Assembly (NCBI RefSeq): GCF_000165835.1
Contig: NC_014640.1
Span: 3,472,001 to 3,536,000, forward strand
Reading direction: 5' to 3'
Source: Achromobacter xylosoxidans A8
GTDB lineage: Bacteria; Pseudomonadota; Gammaproteobacteria; Burkholderiales; Burkholderiaceae_B
DNA: 64,000 bases
This document shows, in pieces, positions 29,817 through 37,706 of this stretch (its first letter is position 1; each line of letters begins with the position of its first letter). Under the pieces are notes generated by a model, which saw only the letters and a list, made by a program, of their open reading frames with translations, made no database searches and was not told the DNA's origin. The position numbers and the translations under genes are program-made.

Positions 29817-31943
29817 GTGAAGAACCTGTTTTCCCGTTGCCGCGCCTCCTTGCGCAACGTCCTGTGGCTGGACGCCCTGCAAGCTGCGGCCATCAGCGCC
29901 GCGCCCGTCATCCTGGCTGTGCTGGCGCATGAACCGCGCCTGGGCTGGAGCGCCATCGCGGCGTTCTGGGCCTGCTTCGGCGACCCGGGCGGCCCGCTGC
30001 GGCAGCGCGCCGGCGCGATGCTGGCGCTGGGGCTGATCGGCGCGCTGTTTTGCTTCCTGGCCAGCGTCAGCGCCGCCCACCTGTGGCTGCTGCTGCCATT
30101 GACCTTTGCGTGCTGTACCTTCGGCGGCCTGTTGCGCGTGTTGGGACCGGCTGCGGCCATCGTCGGCACCCTGCTGTCGGCCGGCTTCGTGGTGGCAGCC
30201 GAACTGCCCGCGCCGACCTGGTCGGAGAGTCTGTCGTACACGCTGTTCTTCCTCGCCGGGGCGGCCTGGGCCATCCTGATGACCGCGCTGGTATGGCGCA
30301 GGCGGCCCTGGAAGGATGCCACCCATGCCGTCGCGCATTGCTATCGCGGTCTGGCGGATTTCGCCGATGCGCTGGCCCGCATGTATTCCGGACTGACGCC
30401 GGCGGCCAGCCCCCAGGCCTGGAGCGCCGTCACGCGTCCGCAGCGCAGCGCCCAGCGCGCCGCCCTCGAAGCCGCCCGGACGCGCATCCGCGAAGTGCAG
30501 GACGCGCGGCCCTCGCGCCGCGCCCGCGCGCAGCAGTTGCTGTACCTGCTGGACACCGCCGAGGACAGCTTCATCGCGCTGGTGGCCGCGGCCGACCTGC
30601 TGGAATCGAATGCGCCGCAATGGCTGGGCCGCGGCGCCGGCGCCCATCTTTCCCACGCGCTGCATCGTTATGCCAGCCTGTGCAATGCCATCGCCAGCAC
30701 CTCGGACCTCAACGACGCCAAGCAGGCACAGTGCCTGCGGGATCGGCTGGACCACTACGGTTCCGGTCTGCACGAACTGCGCGGCGGCGCCATGGCCCGT
30801 GCGCCCGAACTGGCTACCATGGTGCCGGTGCTGGACCGCTTGCTGCACACCGCGCAGGCCGTGACGCAGTCGCTGTTCGACCAGGGCGATGCGCCCGTGG
30901 CGCCAGCGCGCGACCGCCGCGCTACCAGCCGCACGCAAGACGCTTGGCGCGCATTGCGCCAGAATCTGAGTTTCGAATCCGACGCCCTGCGACACGCACT
31001 GCGCGTAGGCGTGGGCGCCACCATCGCGGTGGCCCTGTCCAAATCCTTTGCCGTCAACCACGGCTACTGGATGTCGCTGACGCTGGTCTTCATTCTGCAG
31101 CCCTACTTTGCCACCACCTGGCAGCGCACGTTGGAACGCGTGGCCGGCAGCGTGGCGGGCGCCATTGGCGCCTCTCTGCTCGGGCTGTTCCTCAGCACCC
31201 CCCTGTCCGTGGCCCTGGCGGTGTTGCCCATCGCGCTGGGCACGTTCGCCGCGCGCACCATCCATTACGCGCTGTTCACGTTCTTCCTGACGTCGCAGTT
31301 CGTGCTGGTCACCCATATCCAGCAGCCGGATATTCAGGAGCCCATGCTCGCCGCCCTGCGCGCCTTCAACAGCGTGCTGGGCGGGATCCTGGCGCTACTG
31401 GTGGGCTTTCTGGTCTGGCCTGAAAAAGAGCCGCGCCAACTGGCGGGCGCGCTCAGCCTGGCGCTGGAACGCCATGCCGCCTACGTGCGTGCCCTGGTCC
31501 GTGAAAAAAGCGGCGATGCCCGCGCGGGGCACGACATCGTGGCGCGCCGTCGCATGGCCTGCCTGTCGGCCGACAACGCGCAGGCCTCCTTGCAGCGCCT
31601 GCAACAGAACCCGGTCCATCGCGACCGCAACGTAGGCACGGCGGAAAACCTGCTGAACGCAATGCGCCGCGTCACGGCCGCCGGCACCGTGCTGGAGATA
31701 CAAGCCGCTTTGCCCGCCGCCTCACCCGCGGCCCAGGCGCTAGCCGAGTATGGCGCGGTGCTGGCGCACGCGCTGCATCCGCAGGAGTCCGCGCCGGAGT
31801 CGGGGGGCCGGCAATTGGCCGTGCCCGCCGCAGTCGCTGCCGGCTATCCGGAACTCGCGGGGCCACTGGAACGCATCGCGCAGCAAGCGCGCCAGTTGCG
31901 CCAGCTGCGCGAACGCGTGGAACGGGCACAGCCCTCGGCCTAG
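29817..31943 (+). CDS. FUSC-family inner-membrane transporter (YccS/AaeB-like)
   Basis: The 708-residue protein has two sets of hydrophobic helices separated by a long cytoplasmic helical region, the layout of the FUSC (fusaric acid resistance)/YccS family. The first set spans residues ~15-165, starting ALQAAAISAAPVILAVLAHEP. The second spans ~385-520 (GVGATIAVALSKSFAVNHGYWMSLTLVF, the conserved FUSC element). The C-terminal ~170 residues are helical. Family members export aromatic acids or are uncharacterised. No membrane-fusion or outer-membrane partner is adjacent, so it resembles YccS more than AaeB. Translation would begin at GTG 29817, with only a weak ribosome site; an internal start is possible. 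Confidence 0.82.
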   Translation: MKNLFSRCRASLRNVLWLDALQAAAISAAPVILAVLAHEPRLGWSAIAAFWACFGDPGGPLRQRAGAMLALGLIGALFCFLASVSAAHLWLLLPLTFACCTFGGLLRVLGPAAAIVGTLLSAGFVVAAELPAPTWSESLSYTLFFLAGAAWAILMTALVWRRRPWKDATHAVAHCYRGLADFADALARMYSGLTPAASPQAWSAVTRPQRSAQRAALEAARTRIREVQDARPSRRARAQQLLYLLDTAEDSFIALVAAADLLESNAPQWLGRGAGAHLSHALHRYASLCNAIASTSDLNDAKQAQCLRDRLDHYGSGLHELRGGAMARAPELATMVPVLDRLLHTAQAVTQSLFDQGDAPVAPARDRRATSRTQDAWRALRQNLSFESDALRHALRVGVGATIAVALSKSFAVNHGYWMSLTLVFILQPYFATTWQRTLERVAGSVAGAIGASLLGLFLSTPLSVALAVLPIALGTFAARTIHYALFTFFLTSQFVLVTHIQQPDIQEPMLAALRAFNSVLGGILALLVGFLVWPEKEPRQLAGALSLALERHAAYVRALVREKSGDARAGHDIVARRRMACLSADNAQASLQRLQQNPVHRDRNVGTAENLLNAMRRVTAAGTVLEIQAALPAASPAAQALAEYGAVLAHALHPQESAPESGGRQLAVPAAVAAGYPELAGPLERIAQQARQLRQLRERVERAQPSA

Positions 31944-31982
31944 CCGGCCCGTTTGCGCTGGCCCCGGCGAACTGCCGCGGGC

Positions 31983-31996
31983 TTGACGCGCATCAA
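31983..31996 (+). promoter_or_regulatory. FNR/ANR-type site upstream of the universal stress gene
   Basis: TTGAC-N4-ATCAA differs from the FNR/ANR consensus TTGAT-N4-ATCAA by one base. Its centre lies about 44 bases before the transcription start expected from the weak -10-like CATAGA at 32022-32027, a spacing close to class II activation. Tandem universal stress genes are frequent FNR/ANR targets, which supports the reading. Confidence 0.5.
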
Positions 31997-32057
31997 GGGC
32001 GAAATGGCCGAAAAGCGTAACCATAGACACATGGCACGCTTAAACAAGGAGGCCTCC

Positions 32058-32891
32058 ATGTATCGCCGCATTTCCGTCCACCTCGATCACGGATTCGACT
32101 GCAAACGCCGCATTGAAGCTGCCCTGGCCCTGGCCAAGCGCCACAAGGCCGAGCTGGTCGGCATCTACGCCAACGCCGCCCCGCCGCAGTACTACTACGG
32201 CGAATCCGTGCTCATGTCGCGTTCGCTGGGCATCATCAAGGAACTGCACGCGCAAAACCGCGATGCGGTAGAAGCTGCCTTTCTCGAGGCTGCCGCCGAG
32301 GCGGATGTACCCGCCTTCATGCGCGCTGGCACCTCCTCGCCCAGCGAGACCGTGGCGCTGCTCGGCCGCACCACCGACCTGATCGTGGTCAGCCAGGAAA
32401 ACCGCGAAGACGTCGAAGCCGCGCACGAAATCGAATTCGTGGAGCAGACGCTATTGACGGCCGGCCGCCCGGTGCTGGCGATTCCGTCCAGCGGCGAATT
32501 CCCGGTCATCGGCGACCGCGTGCTGTGCTGCTGGGACGGCAGCCGCGAAGCCGCCCGCGCGCTGGCCGATGCCGCGCCGATCCTGCGCCTGGCTACGCAT
32601 ATGACCGTGCTGACCATGAACGAAGGCGCCGCCAGCCCCAAGCATGAAGCGCCGTTCGAGGACCTGGCGACCTACTGCGTCGCGCAAGGCATGCCGGCGC
32701 CCGAGCACGTGCGCCGCGACATCAAGGGCGTCGGCGTGGGCAGCACCATCCTGAATGCCGCTGCCGACCATAGCGCGGACCTGATCGTCATGGGCGCCTA
32801 CGGCCATAGCAAGCTGCGCCAGTGGGCGCTGGGCGGCGCCACCGCGTCCATCCTGAAGAGCATGACCGTGCCGATCGTGTTCTCCCACTAG
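32058..32891 (+). CDS. Tandem universal stress protein (UspA/UspE-like)
   Basis: The 277-residue protein contains two UspA-fold domains, about residues 1-145 and 150-277. The second carries the ATP-binding motif G-A-Y-G-H-S followed nine residues later by GGATAS, that is G-x2-G-x9-G-(S/T) near the C-terminus; the first half lacks a clear version. Tandem proteins of this type bind ATP and act under oxygen limitation, stationary phase or other stress, and exact roles vary. The ATG at 32058 has AAGGAGG five bases upstream. A near-consensus FNR/ANR site lies 62-75 bases before the start. The gene is monocistronic, converging on the hydroxyacid dehydrogenase. Confidence 0.9.
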   Translation: MYRRISVHLDHGFDCKRRIEAALALAKRHKAELVGIYANAAPPQYYYGESVLMSRSLGIIKELHAQNRDAVEAAFLEAAAEADVPAFMRAGTSSPSETVALLGRTTDLIVVSQENREDVEAAHEIEFVEQTLLTAGRPVLAIPSSGEFPVIGDRVLCCWDGSREAARALADAAPILRLATHMTVLTMNEGAASPKHEAPFEDLATYCVAQGMPAPEHVRRDIKGVGVGSTILNAAADHSADLIVMGAYGHSKLRQWALGGATASILKSMTVPIVFSH

Positions 32892-32901
32892 CGTCAGGCT
32901 G

Positions 32902-33843
32902 CTAGCCCCCGCGCACGGGGGTCAGTACCGGCCTGCCGGCGAAGTGCGCCGTGGCATTGTCCAGGAACAGCGCCACGGTGGCATGCACCGCCTCCGGTGA
33001 GCGGCCCGCACTATGCGGCGTCAACACCACGTTGTCGAGCTCGATGAGCGCCTTGGGCACGTCGGGCTCGCCGTCCACCACGTCCAGGCCCGCGCCCGCA
33101 ATGCGGCGCCCGGCCAGGGCCGCGATCAGCGCCTGCGTGTCGACCACGCTGCCGCGCGCGATGTTCACCAGATACCCTTCGGGTCCCAGCGCTTCCAACA
33201 CCTGGGCATCCACCAGATGGCGCGTGCCCGCCCCGCCCGGCGTCGCCACCACCAGGAAGTCCGACGCCGCTGCCAGCGCGCGCGGGCTATCGAAATAGGC
33301 ATAGCCGGATTCCGGGCGGACGCTGCGGCTGTAATAACCCACGCTCATGCCGAAGCCCAGGGCGCCGCGCCGGGCGATTTCCAGGCCGATGGTGCCCAGA
33401 CCCAGGATGCCCAGGCGCTTGCCCGAGACCTGCGGCCCCATGAAGCCGCTCCAATGGCCTTGACGCACCGACGCATCGGCCTGCGGCAAGCGCCGCGCCG
33501 CGCCCAGCAGCAGCGCCATGGCATGGTCCGCCACCGACACTGCGTTGGCGCCCGGACCGTTGGTCACGACGATGCCGCGCGCGGCCGCCGCGGCCAGATC
33601 GATGTTCTCATGGCCCACGCCCAGGGAGCAGGCGATCTCCAGCTTGGGCATCGCCGCCATTTCCGCCGCGTGCAAGCCGGTTGCGCCGCGCGTGAGCACG
33701 ATGCGGATCTCATGGCCATGGTCGCGGATCGCCTGGGCGCGCGACGCGTCGGTAGGCGCAAAAATCGCGCGAAAGCCGCGCGCTTCGATTTCGGGCAGAT
33801 AGTCCTGCACGCTTTCAATCAGGACAAGCAAGGGGATGGTCAT
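32902..33843 (-). CDS. D-isomer-specific 2-hydroxyacid dehydrogenase (glyoxylate/hydroxypyruvate reductase-like)
   Basis: The ~313-residue enzyme has the two-domain fold of the family. The nucleotide-binding motif is GILGLGTIGLEIA. The catalytic Arg lies in NIARGSVVDTQAL, Glu in GLDVVDGEPDVP and His in LTPHSAGRSP. It should reduce a 2-oxo acid such as glyoxylate or hydroxypyruvate with NAD(P)H in the cytosol; the substrate is not evident. I placed the start at the ATG of MTIPLLVL (33843); a second in-frame ATG at 33861 adds six residues, and neither has a good ribosome site. The gene stands alone, convergent with the stress protein gene. Confidence 0.87.
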   Translation of the reverse strand: MTIPLLVLIESVQDYLPEIEARGFRAIFAPTDASRAQAIRDHGHEIRIVLTRGATGLHAAEMAAMPKLEIACSLGVGHENIDLAAAAARGIVVTNGPGANAVSVADHAMALLLGAARRLPQADASVRQGHWSGFMGPQVSGKRLGILGLGTIGLEIARRGALGFGMSVGYYSRSVRPESGYAYFDSPRALAAASDFLVVATPGGAGTRHLVDAQVLEALGPEGYLVNIARGSVVDTQALIAALAGRRIAGAGLDVVDGEPDVPKALIELDNVVLTPHSAGRSPEAVHATVALFLDNATAHFAGRPVLTPVRGG

Positions 33844-33956
33844 GTCGGGAATGCCGCGCATCGCGGGGGCTGCATAAAAACCCGGCGATGTTACGCCTGG
33901 GCCGTGACGCGCGCCAGCCGCCGTCCGTCAGGCGGCCGCTTGGCGGCAGGACCGGC

Positions 33957-33983
33957 GCGCGAGCCGCCCGACACGGCTCGCGC
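33957..33983. repeat. 9-bp inverted repeat downstream of the DUF3309 gene
   Basis: GCGCGAGCC (33957-33965) and GGCTCGCGC (33975-33983) form a perfect 9-bp stem with a 9-base loop, 19 bases beyond the DUF3309 stop on the minus strand. There is no T tract on either side, so it is at best a factor-assisted terminator. Confidence 0.4.
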
Positions 33984-34001
33984 TATTGTGGACCGGCCCC
34001 G

Positions 34002-34154
34002 CTACAGCCGTCCGGTCAGCAGCATCACGATCAGGACGATCAGCAATATGCCCAGTATGCCGCTGGGGTAATAGCCCCAGCCACGGCTATGGGGCCAGGC
34101 CGGCACGGCGCCGACCAGCAAAAGGATCAGGATAATCAGCAGGATGGTCGACAT
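34002..34154 (-). CDS. DUF3309 family small membrane protein
   Basis: A 50-residue protein made of two hydrophobic segments, STILLIILILLLVGAVPAW and GILGILLIVLIVMLLTGRL, joined by PHSRGWGYYPSG. The WPHSRGWGYYPSG linker is the signature of DUF3309, a small inner-membrane protein common in proteobacterial stress islands, of unknown function. GAGGAG lies five bases before the ATG at 34154. It is the second gene after the sigma-54-like element at 34403-34418, 48 bases downstream of a Pro-rich small gene. The assignment is firm by pattern despite the short length. Confidence 0.88.
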   Translation of the reverse strand: MSTILLIILILLLVGAVPAWPHSRGWGYYPSGILGILLIVLIVMLLTGRL

Positions 34155-34202
34155 GGCGACTCCTCGGTTCTTGTTGGGGTCTGTGGAATCCCGTTGCCCG
34201 CG

Positions 34203-34370
34203 TCAGGGGCTGGGCGGCGTGATTTCCTTGCCCGGCGGCGACAAGGGCGGCAGGTCGACGTCCGGCTCGTCGGTATCCGGATCCACCGGCAGGTCCCCGG
34301 GAGGCGAACCCGGCGGTATCGGATCTGGTTTGGGCGGAACGTGCAGGTAATACGAGTACGCAATGTGCAT
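34203..34370 (-). CDS. Small Pro/Asp-rich acidic protein
   Basis: A 55-residue protein starting MHIAYSYYLHVPPKPDP and continuing as a Pro/Asp/Gly-rich acidic chain ending ITPPSP. I do not recognise a family; it has no membrane segment and is likely disordered. GGAGA lies five bases before the ATG at 34370, and a near-consensus sigma-54 element ends 33 bases upstream. It is therefore probably the first gene of a two-gene operon with the DUF3309 gene. Confidence 0.65.
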   Translation of the reverse strand: MHIAYSYYLHVPPKPDPIPPGSPPGDLPVDPDTDEPDVDLPPLSPPGKEITPPSP

Positions 34371-34402
34371 GGCTGTCTCCGGGGAAAATCCATTCTTCCC
34401 TC

Positions 34403-34418
34403 AGCAAGCCGCGTGCCC
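34403..34418 (-). promoter_or_regulatory. Candidate sigma-54 promoter of the Pro-rich/DUF3309 operon
   Basis: On the minus strand GGGCACG (34418-34412), four bases, TTGCT (34407-34403) match the sigma-54 consensus except for the first G. Predicted transcription start is near 34392, about 22 bases before the ATG at 34370. It is back to back with a similar element facing topoisomerase IB. Confidence 0.7.
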
Positions 34419-34441
34419 GGGCCGGCCCGCGTGACCGGCAC

Positions 34442-34457
34442 GGGCACGCCGCATGCT
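34442..34457 (+). promoter_or_regulatory. Candidate sigma-54 promoter of topoisomerase IB
   Basis: GGGCACG (34442-34448), four bases, ATGCT (34453-34457) keep the invariant GG and GC with exact spacing. They differ from consensus at the first base of each element. Transcription would start near 34468, which would place the ATG at 34453 upstream of the message and favour the ATG at 34498. Confidence 0.5.
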
Positions 34458-34497
34458 GATGCCAGCGCCCATGTCCCCCTTGGCTGGCGCCGACGAC

Positions 34498-35568
34498 ATG
34501 AACTCAAGCTCCCAAGCGCCCCGCAGGTCCGGCGGCGCGGCACTGGTCTATTACGACGACAGCCGGGCAGGCTATACGCGAGCCCGCATCAACGGCCACG
34601 CCTTCCACTACCTGGACGCGCGCGGCAAGCGGATACGCAGTGCGCGGGAGATCAAGCGCATCGATGCCCTGGCGATACCTCCGGCCTATGAGCAGGTATG
34701 GATCTGCCCGTCTCCGCTTGGGCACCTGCAGGCCACCGGGCGCGACGCGCGCGGCCGCAAGCAGTACCGCTACCACCCGGACTGGACCGCGGTGCGCGAC
34801 GCGAGCAAGTACCAAAGCCTTGCAGATTTTGCGCAGACGCTGCCGCGCATCCGGCGCCAGGTCGAACGTGATCTGCGCACCCCCGGCTTATCCCAGAACA
34901 AGGTGATAGCCGTACTGGTGCGGCTGCTGGAGGCAACCCTGGTGCGCATCGGCGCGCGCGAATACGCCCGGGCCAACAAGTCCTATGGCCTGACCACCCT
35001 CAAGCGCCGCCACGCCAGCGTCAGCGGCGACCGCTTCCGTTTCCGCTTCCAGGGCAAGAGCGGCGTAAGCCACGACGTCAGCGCCGCGGACCGGCGCGTG
35101 GCGCGCGTCATCAAGCGCTGCCTGGACATCCCCGGCCAGCAGCTTTTCCAGTACCTGGACGAGGATGGCGGCAGCCATCCGGTGGACTCTGGCGCGGTCA
35201 ATGCCTATCTGCGCGCGGCGGGCCGGGGCGACTTCACGGCGAAGCACTACCGGACCTGGGCAGGTTCCGTCATGGCCTACGCGGCGTTGCAGAGCTGTCC
35301 CGCCGACGACGCCGCCCAGGCGCAGAAGAACGTGGTGGAAGTGGTCAAACAGGTGGCGCGGCGGCTCGCCAATACGCCTGCCGTGTGCCGGGCCTGCTAT
35401 GTGCACCCAGCCATTCTGGCCGCCTATCTGGAGGGCGCGTTGCCACCAGCCGCGGCCGCGCCACAAGCGCCCCGCGGCCTGCACCCGGACGAACGCCGCC
35501 TGCTGGCCTTTTTGCGGGCGCAGGCCGCTGCGGCGGCGCCGGCCGCTCAGGAATCAAAGGATCGATGA
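34498..35568 (+). CDS. DNA topoisomerase IB (poxvirus/eukaryote-like small type)
   Basis: The ~356-residue protein is a compact bacterial type IB topoisomerase, which relaxes supercoils by a 3'-phosphotyrosyl intermediate. The N-terminal part includes AIPPAYEQVWICPSPLGHLQATGRDARGRKQYRYH, a strong family marker given here by its key residues PPAY and GRKQYRYH. The catalytic core has ANKSYGLTTLKRRH, the active-site segment FTAKHYRTWAGS and the nucleophilic Tyr in RACYVHPAIL. An in-frame ATG at 34453 is possible, but it would overlap the predicted sigma-54 -12 element, so I prefer 34498. Bacterial copies are often found near stress and DNA-repair genes. The 3' end overlaps a small convergent gene by 15 bases. 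Confidence 0.88.
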   Translation: MNSSSQAPRRSGGAALVYYDDSRAGYTRARINGHAFHYLDARGKRIRSAREIKRIDALAIPPAYEQVWICPSPLGHLQATGRDARGRKQYRYHPDWTAVRDASKYQSLADFAQTLPRIRRQVERDLRTPGLSQNKVIAVLVRLLEATLVRIGAREYARANKSYGLTTLKRRHASVSGDRFRFRFQGKSGVSHDVSAADRRVARVIKRCLDIPGQQLFQYLDEDGGSHPVDSGAVNAYLRAAGRGDFTAKHYRTWAGSVMAYAALQSCPADDAAQAQKNVVEVVKQVARRLANTPAVCRACYVHPAILAAYLEGALPPAAAAPQAPRGLHPDERRLLAFLRAQAAAAAPAAQESKDR

Positions 35569-35805
35569 GCGCGCATTCTTGGCCTGTGGCTGCGGCGCGG
35601 AACCGTCAGCCCAGTTCGACTCGGTGCGCGTATCGGCCACGACTCGCTTGTCGCGCGCGGCCTCGTCCGGGGTCGAGGCGTCTGGTTTATCCGGTCTGCG
35701 CGGAACATCGACGGCAGAACGCGGCGGCAGTATCTTAGCGTTGTCTTCCGGCTGCTTGCCGGCACGCGCCGGCTTCGCGGATCCCGGTACGGATGCTGGT
35801 TTCAT
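35554..35805 (-). CDS. Small basic hydrophilic protein
   Basis: An 83-residue protein, MKPASVPGSAKPARAGKQ at the N-terminus, rich in Pro, Lys, Arg, Asp and Ala throughout. It should be soluble and mostly disordered, and I do not recognise a family. AGGAG lies six bases before the ATG at 35805, the main support for its being real. It overlaps the 3' end of topoisomerase IB by 15 bases tail to tail. I found no convincing sigma-54 element in front of it. Confidence 0.6.
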   Translation of the reverse strand: MKPASVPGSAKPARAGKQPEDNAKILPPRSAVDVPRRPDKPDASTPDEAARDKRVVADTRTESNWADGSAPQPQAKNARSSIL

Positions 35806-35919
35806 GCGTGGCTCCTGGGGTTGCTCCTCGAGGGGAACTGTCTCCCCATGCTACGGCGGCAGGCCGCAAGGGTCATCGCCGGCAGGCTTCAAATTGCAAG
35901 CGGATGTGGCCTTCGGGCC

Positions 35920-35935
35920 AGGCATGCCGGTTGTG
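35920..35935 (+). promoter_or_regulatory. Weak sigma-54-like element before the copper-type four-helix gene
   Basis: AGGCATG (35920-35926), four bases, TTGTG (35931-35935) have the right spacing but GT instead of the invariant GC at -12. It is 30 bases before the start and is listed only because its neighbours carry better versions. Confidence 0.2.
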
Positions 35936-35964
35936 GCGCGTACCGGGCATCACAAGGAGATGCA

Positions 35965-36294
35965 ATGCGAGATCCAAATTTCGAGCAATGTGTGCAAGCC
36001 TGCTACGAATGCGCGGTCGCCTGCGATATATGCGCCTCCGCCTGCTTGCAGGAGAGCCCCGCGCAGATGCAGCGTTGCATCGCGCTGTGCACGGATTGCG
36101 CTGCGGTGTGCCGGCTATGTGCGGCCATGCTGGCGCGCGATGGCGAGTTCGCCACTGCCCAGTGCACCTTGTGCGCACTGATGTGCGACGCCTGCGCGCG
36201 CGAGTGTTCGTCGCACGAGGCCGAGCATTGCCAGGTTTGCGCAGGCGCATGCCTGGGCTGCACGCTGGCCTGCCGCGACATGCTGGAGGCCTGA
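35965..36294 (+). CDS. Cys-rich four-helix bundle copper-binding protein (DUF326)
   Basis: The 109-residue protein has about twenty cysteines spaced three or four residues apart along predicted helices, for example CVQACYECAVACDICASAC and CTLCALMCDACAREC. This is the DUF326/Csp pattern, in which Cys side chains line the core of a four-helix bundle and hold many Cu(I) ions. The absence of a signal peptide suggests a cytosolic protein like Csp3. AAGGAG sits five bases before the ATG at 35965. The DUF883 gene follows 76 bases downstream. Copper storage is inferred from the family; there is no copper efflux gene in the window. Confidence 0.85.
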   Translation: MRDPNFEQCVQACYECAVACDICASACLQESPAQMQRCIALCTDCAAVCRLCAAMLARDGEFATAQCTLCALMCDACARECSSHEAEHCQVCAGACLGCTLACRDMLEA

Positions 36295-36370
36295 AGCCTT
36301 CCGACCCGCCGCGCGGCCGTCCGGGCCGGCCGCGCCGGCGCACTTTCCGCCCGACTGCCAGGAGCTACCG

Positions 36371-36712
36371 ATGGCCTCTACCCACACCCCCCTGCCCTCC
36401 GATTTTCCGGAGAACGGACCGGACAACCGCGGCGCGCACCGACGCTCACGGCACCCTGAAGCCTGGATCGACGATCTGGAAGCGACGCTCAGCGACACCG
36501 CCGCAACCGACATGGAAGCACTCAAGGCGCGCCTGTCCGAGCAGTTGCGCGCCACGCGGCGCAGCCTGCGCGACGCTTCCGACAACGCCAGCGACCTGAT
36601 GCGCGAAACCATAGACTGCACCGAGGAATACATCCACGCCCGGCCCTGGCAGGCGATCGGCCTGGTGGCGGGCGCGGCTTTCCTGTTTGGCGTGGTGGTG
36701 GGACGGCAGTAG
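36371..36712 (+). CDS. DUF883 (ElaB/YqjD-like) membrane-anchored protein, second copy
   Basis: A 113-residue protein with a hydrophilic N-terminus, an amphipathic helix (about 35-85) ending in DCTEEYIHARPWQAIG and a C-terminal membrane helix GLVAGAAFLFGVVVGRQ with the terminal GRQ typical of ElaB/YqjD. Family members tether ribosomes to the inner membrane in stationary phase. AGGAG lies six bases before the ATG. It is a diverged paralogue of the protein at 6524-6862. It is flanked by the copper-binding gene upstream and an SDR gene downstream, which appears to have its own promoter. Confidence 0.88.
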   Translation: MASTHTPLPSDFPENGPDNRGAHRRSRHPEAWIDDLEATLSDTAATDMEALKARLSEQLRATRRSLRDASDNASDLMRETIDCTEEYIHARPWQAIGLVAGAAFLFGVVVGRQ

Positions 36713-36731
36713 TCCAGATCGCGGACCGCCC

Positions 36732-36747
36732 GGGCATGCCATTTGCT
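36732..36747 (+). promoter_or_regulatory. Candidate sigma-54 promoter of the SDR gene
   Basis: GGGCATG (36732-36738), four bases, TTGCT (36743-36747) match the sigma-54 core with G for T at the first base and T for C in CACG. Predicted transcription start is near 36758, giving a leader of about 37 bases that includes the AGGAG of the SDR gene. Confidence 0.65.
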
Positions 36748-36794
36748 TGGACATGGGCAAGGCGCGTGCCGCGCCTGCCCGCCAGGAGAACCCC

Positions 36795-37682
36795 ATGAGC
36801 AAGCCTGATCAAGCCGACACCGGCGCCCGTCCGCATCCCACACCACCCATGCCGGCCCAGCATCTGGACAAGCCGGGCCAGGAAGCTGACATGGTGCTCA
36901 AGCCCCAGTACCAGGCGCCGCAGTACAAGGGCAGCGGCAAGCTCGATGGCATGGTGGCCCTGGTGACGGGCGGCGATTCCGGCATAGGCCGCGCCGTTTG
37001 TCTGCTGTATGCGCGCGAAGGCGCCGACGTGGCGGTGGTCTATCTTAATGAACAGGAAGACGCCGAAGACACCCGGCGCGCCGTGGAGAGCGAAGGCAGG
37101 CGCTGCGAGCTGATCCCCGGCGACGTGCAGGATCCGGCGTTCTGCGAGCAGGCGGTGGAACAGACGATACGCGCGTACGGCAAACTCGATGTGCTGGTGA
37201 ACAACGCCGCCTATCAGCAGCACACGGACACCCTGCCCGAGATCAGCGACGAAAAGTGGGATAAGACGCTGCGCACCAACATCACCGGCTATTTCCAGAT
37301 GGCCCGCGCGGCGCTGCCGCACCTGCACGCCGGCGCGTCCATCATCAATACGGGATCGGTCACGGGCCTGCGCGGCAGCGCCAAGCTGCTGGACTACTCC
37401 ACCACCAAGGGCGCGATCCATGCATTCACCCGATCGCTGGCCGCCAATCTTGCCGGCAAAGGGGTGCGCGTGAACGCAGTGGCTCCAGGACCCGTATGGA
37501 CTCCCTTGAATCCCGCCGACCAAAGTCCTGAAAAGATCAAGGAATTTGGCAAGCACACCGACTTCGGACGCCCGGCGCAACCCGAGGAAATTTCCCCGGC
37601 CTACGTCTTCCTGGCCTCGCCCGCATGCGCCAGCTATATCACCGGCATCGTGCTTCCCATTACCGGCAGCGCCGGCGACTGA
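36795..37682 (+). CDS. Short-chain dehydrogenase/reductase, YghA-like
   Basis: The 295-residue protein is a classical SDR with an N-terminal extension of ~50 residues. It has the nucleotide motif TGGDSGIG, NNAAYQQ, the catalytic Ser in NTGSVTG and YSTTK (Tyr and Lys), then PGPVWTPLNP. The extension containing LDKPGQEADM and the GKLDGMVALVTGG start are typical of the YghA group (NADP(H)-dependent aldehyde reductases or glucose/ribitol dehydrogenase-like proteins, often stress-induced). The ATG at 36795 has AGGAG five bases upstream. It is probably a single-gene unit with its own sigma-54-like promoter. Confidence 0.9.
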   Translation: MSKPDQADTGARPHPTPPMPAQHLDKPGQEADMVLKPQYQAPQYKGSGKLDGMVALVTGGDSGIGRAVCLLYAREGADVAVVYLNEQEDAEDTRRAVESEGRRCELIPGDVQDPAFCEQAVEQTIRAYGKLDVLVNNAAYQQHTDTLPEISDEKWDKTLRTNITGYFQMARAALPHLHAGASIINTGSVTGLRGSAKLLDYSTTKGAIHAFTRSLAANLAGKGVRVNAVAPGPVWTPLNPADQSPEKIKEFGKHTDFGRPAQPEEISPAYVFLASPACASYITGIVLPITGSAGD

Positions 37683-37706
37683 GGCCAGTCCGGCGCCGCG
37701 CGGTCC

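Noticed and set aside
32032..32038. TGGCACG just upstream of the universal stress gene, as a possible sigma-54 -24 element
   Set aside because: The bases at the -12 position are AACA instead of TTGC, so the invariant GC is missing. The FNR-like site explains this promoter better.
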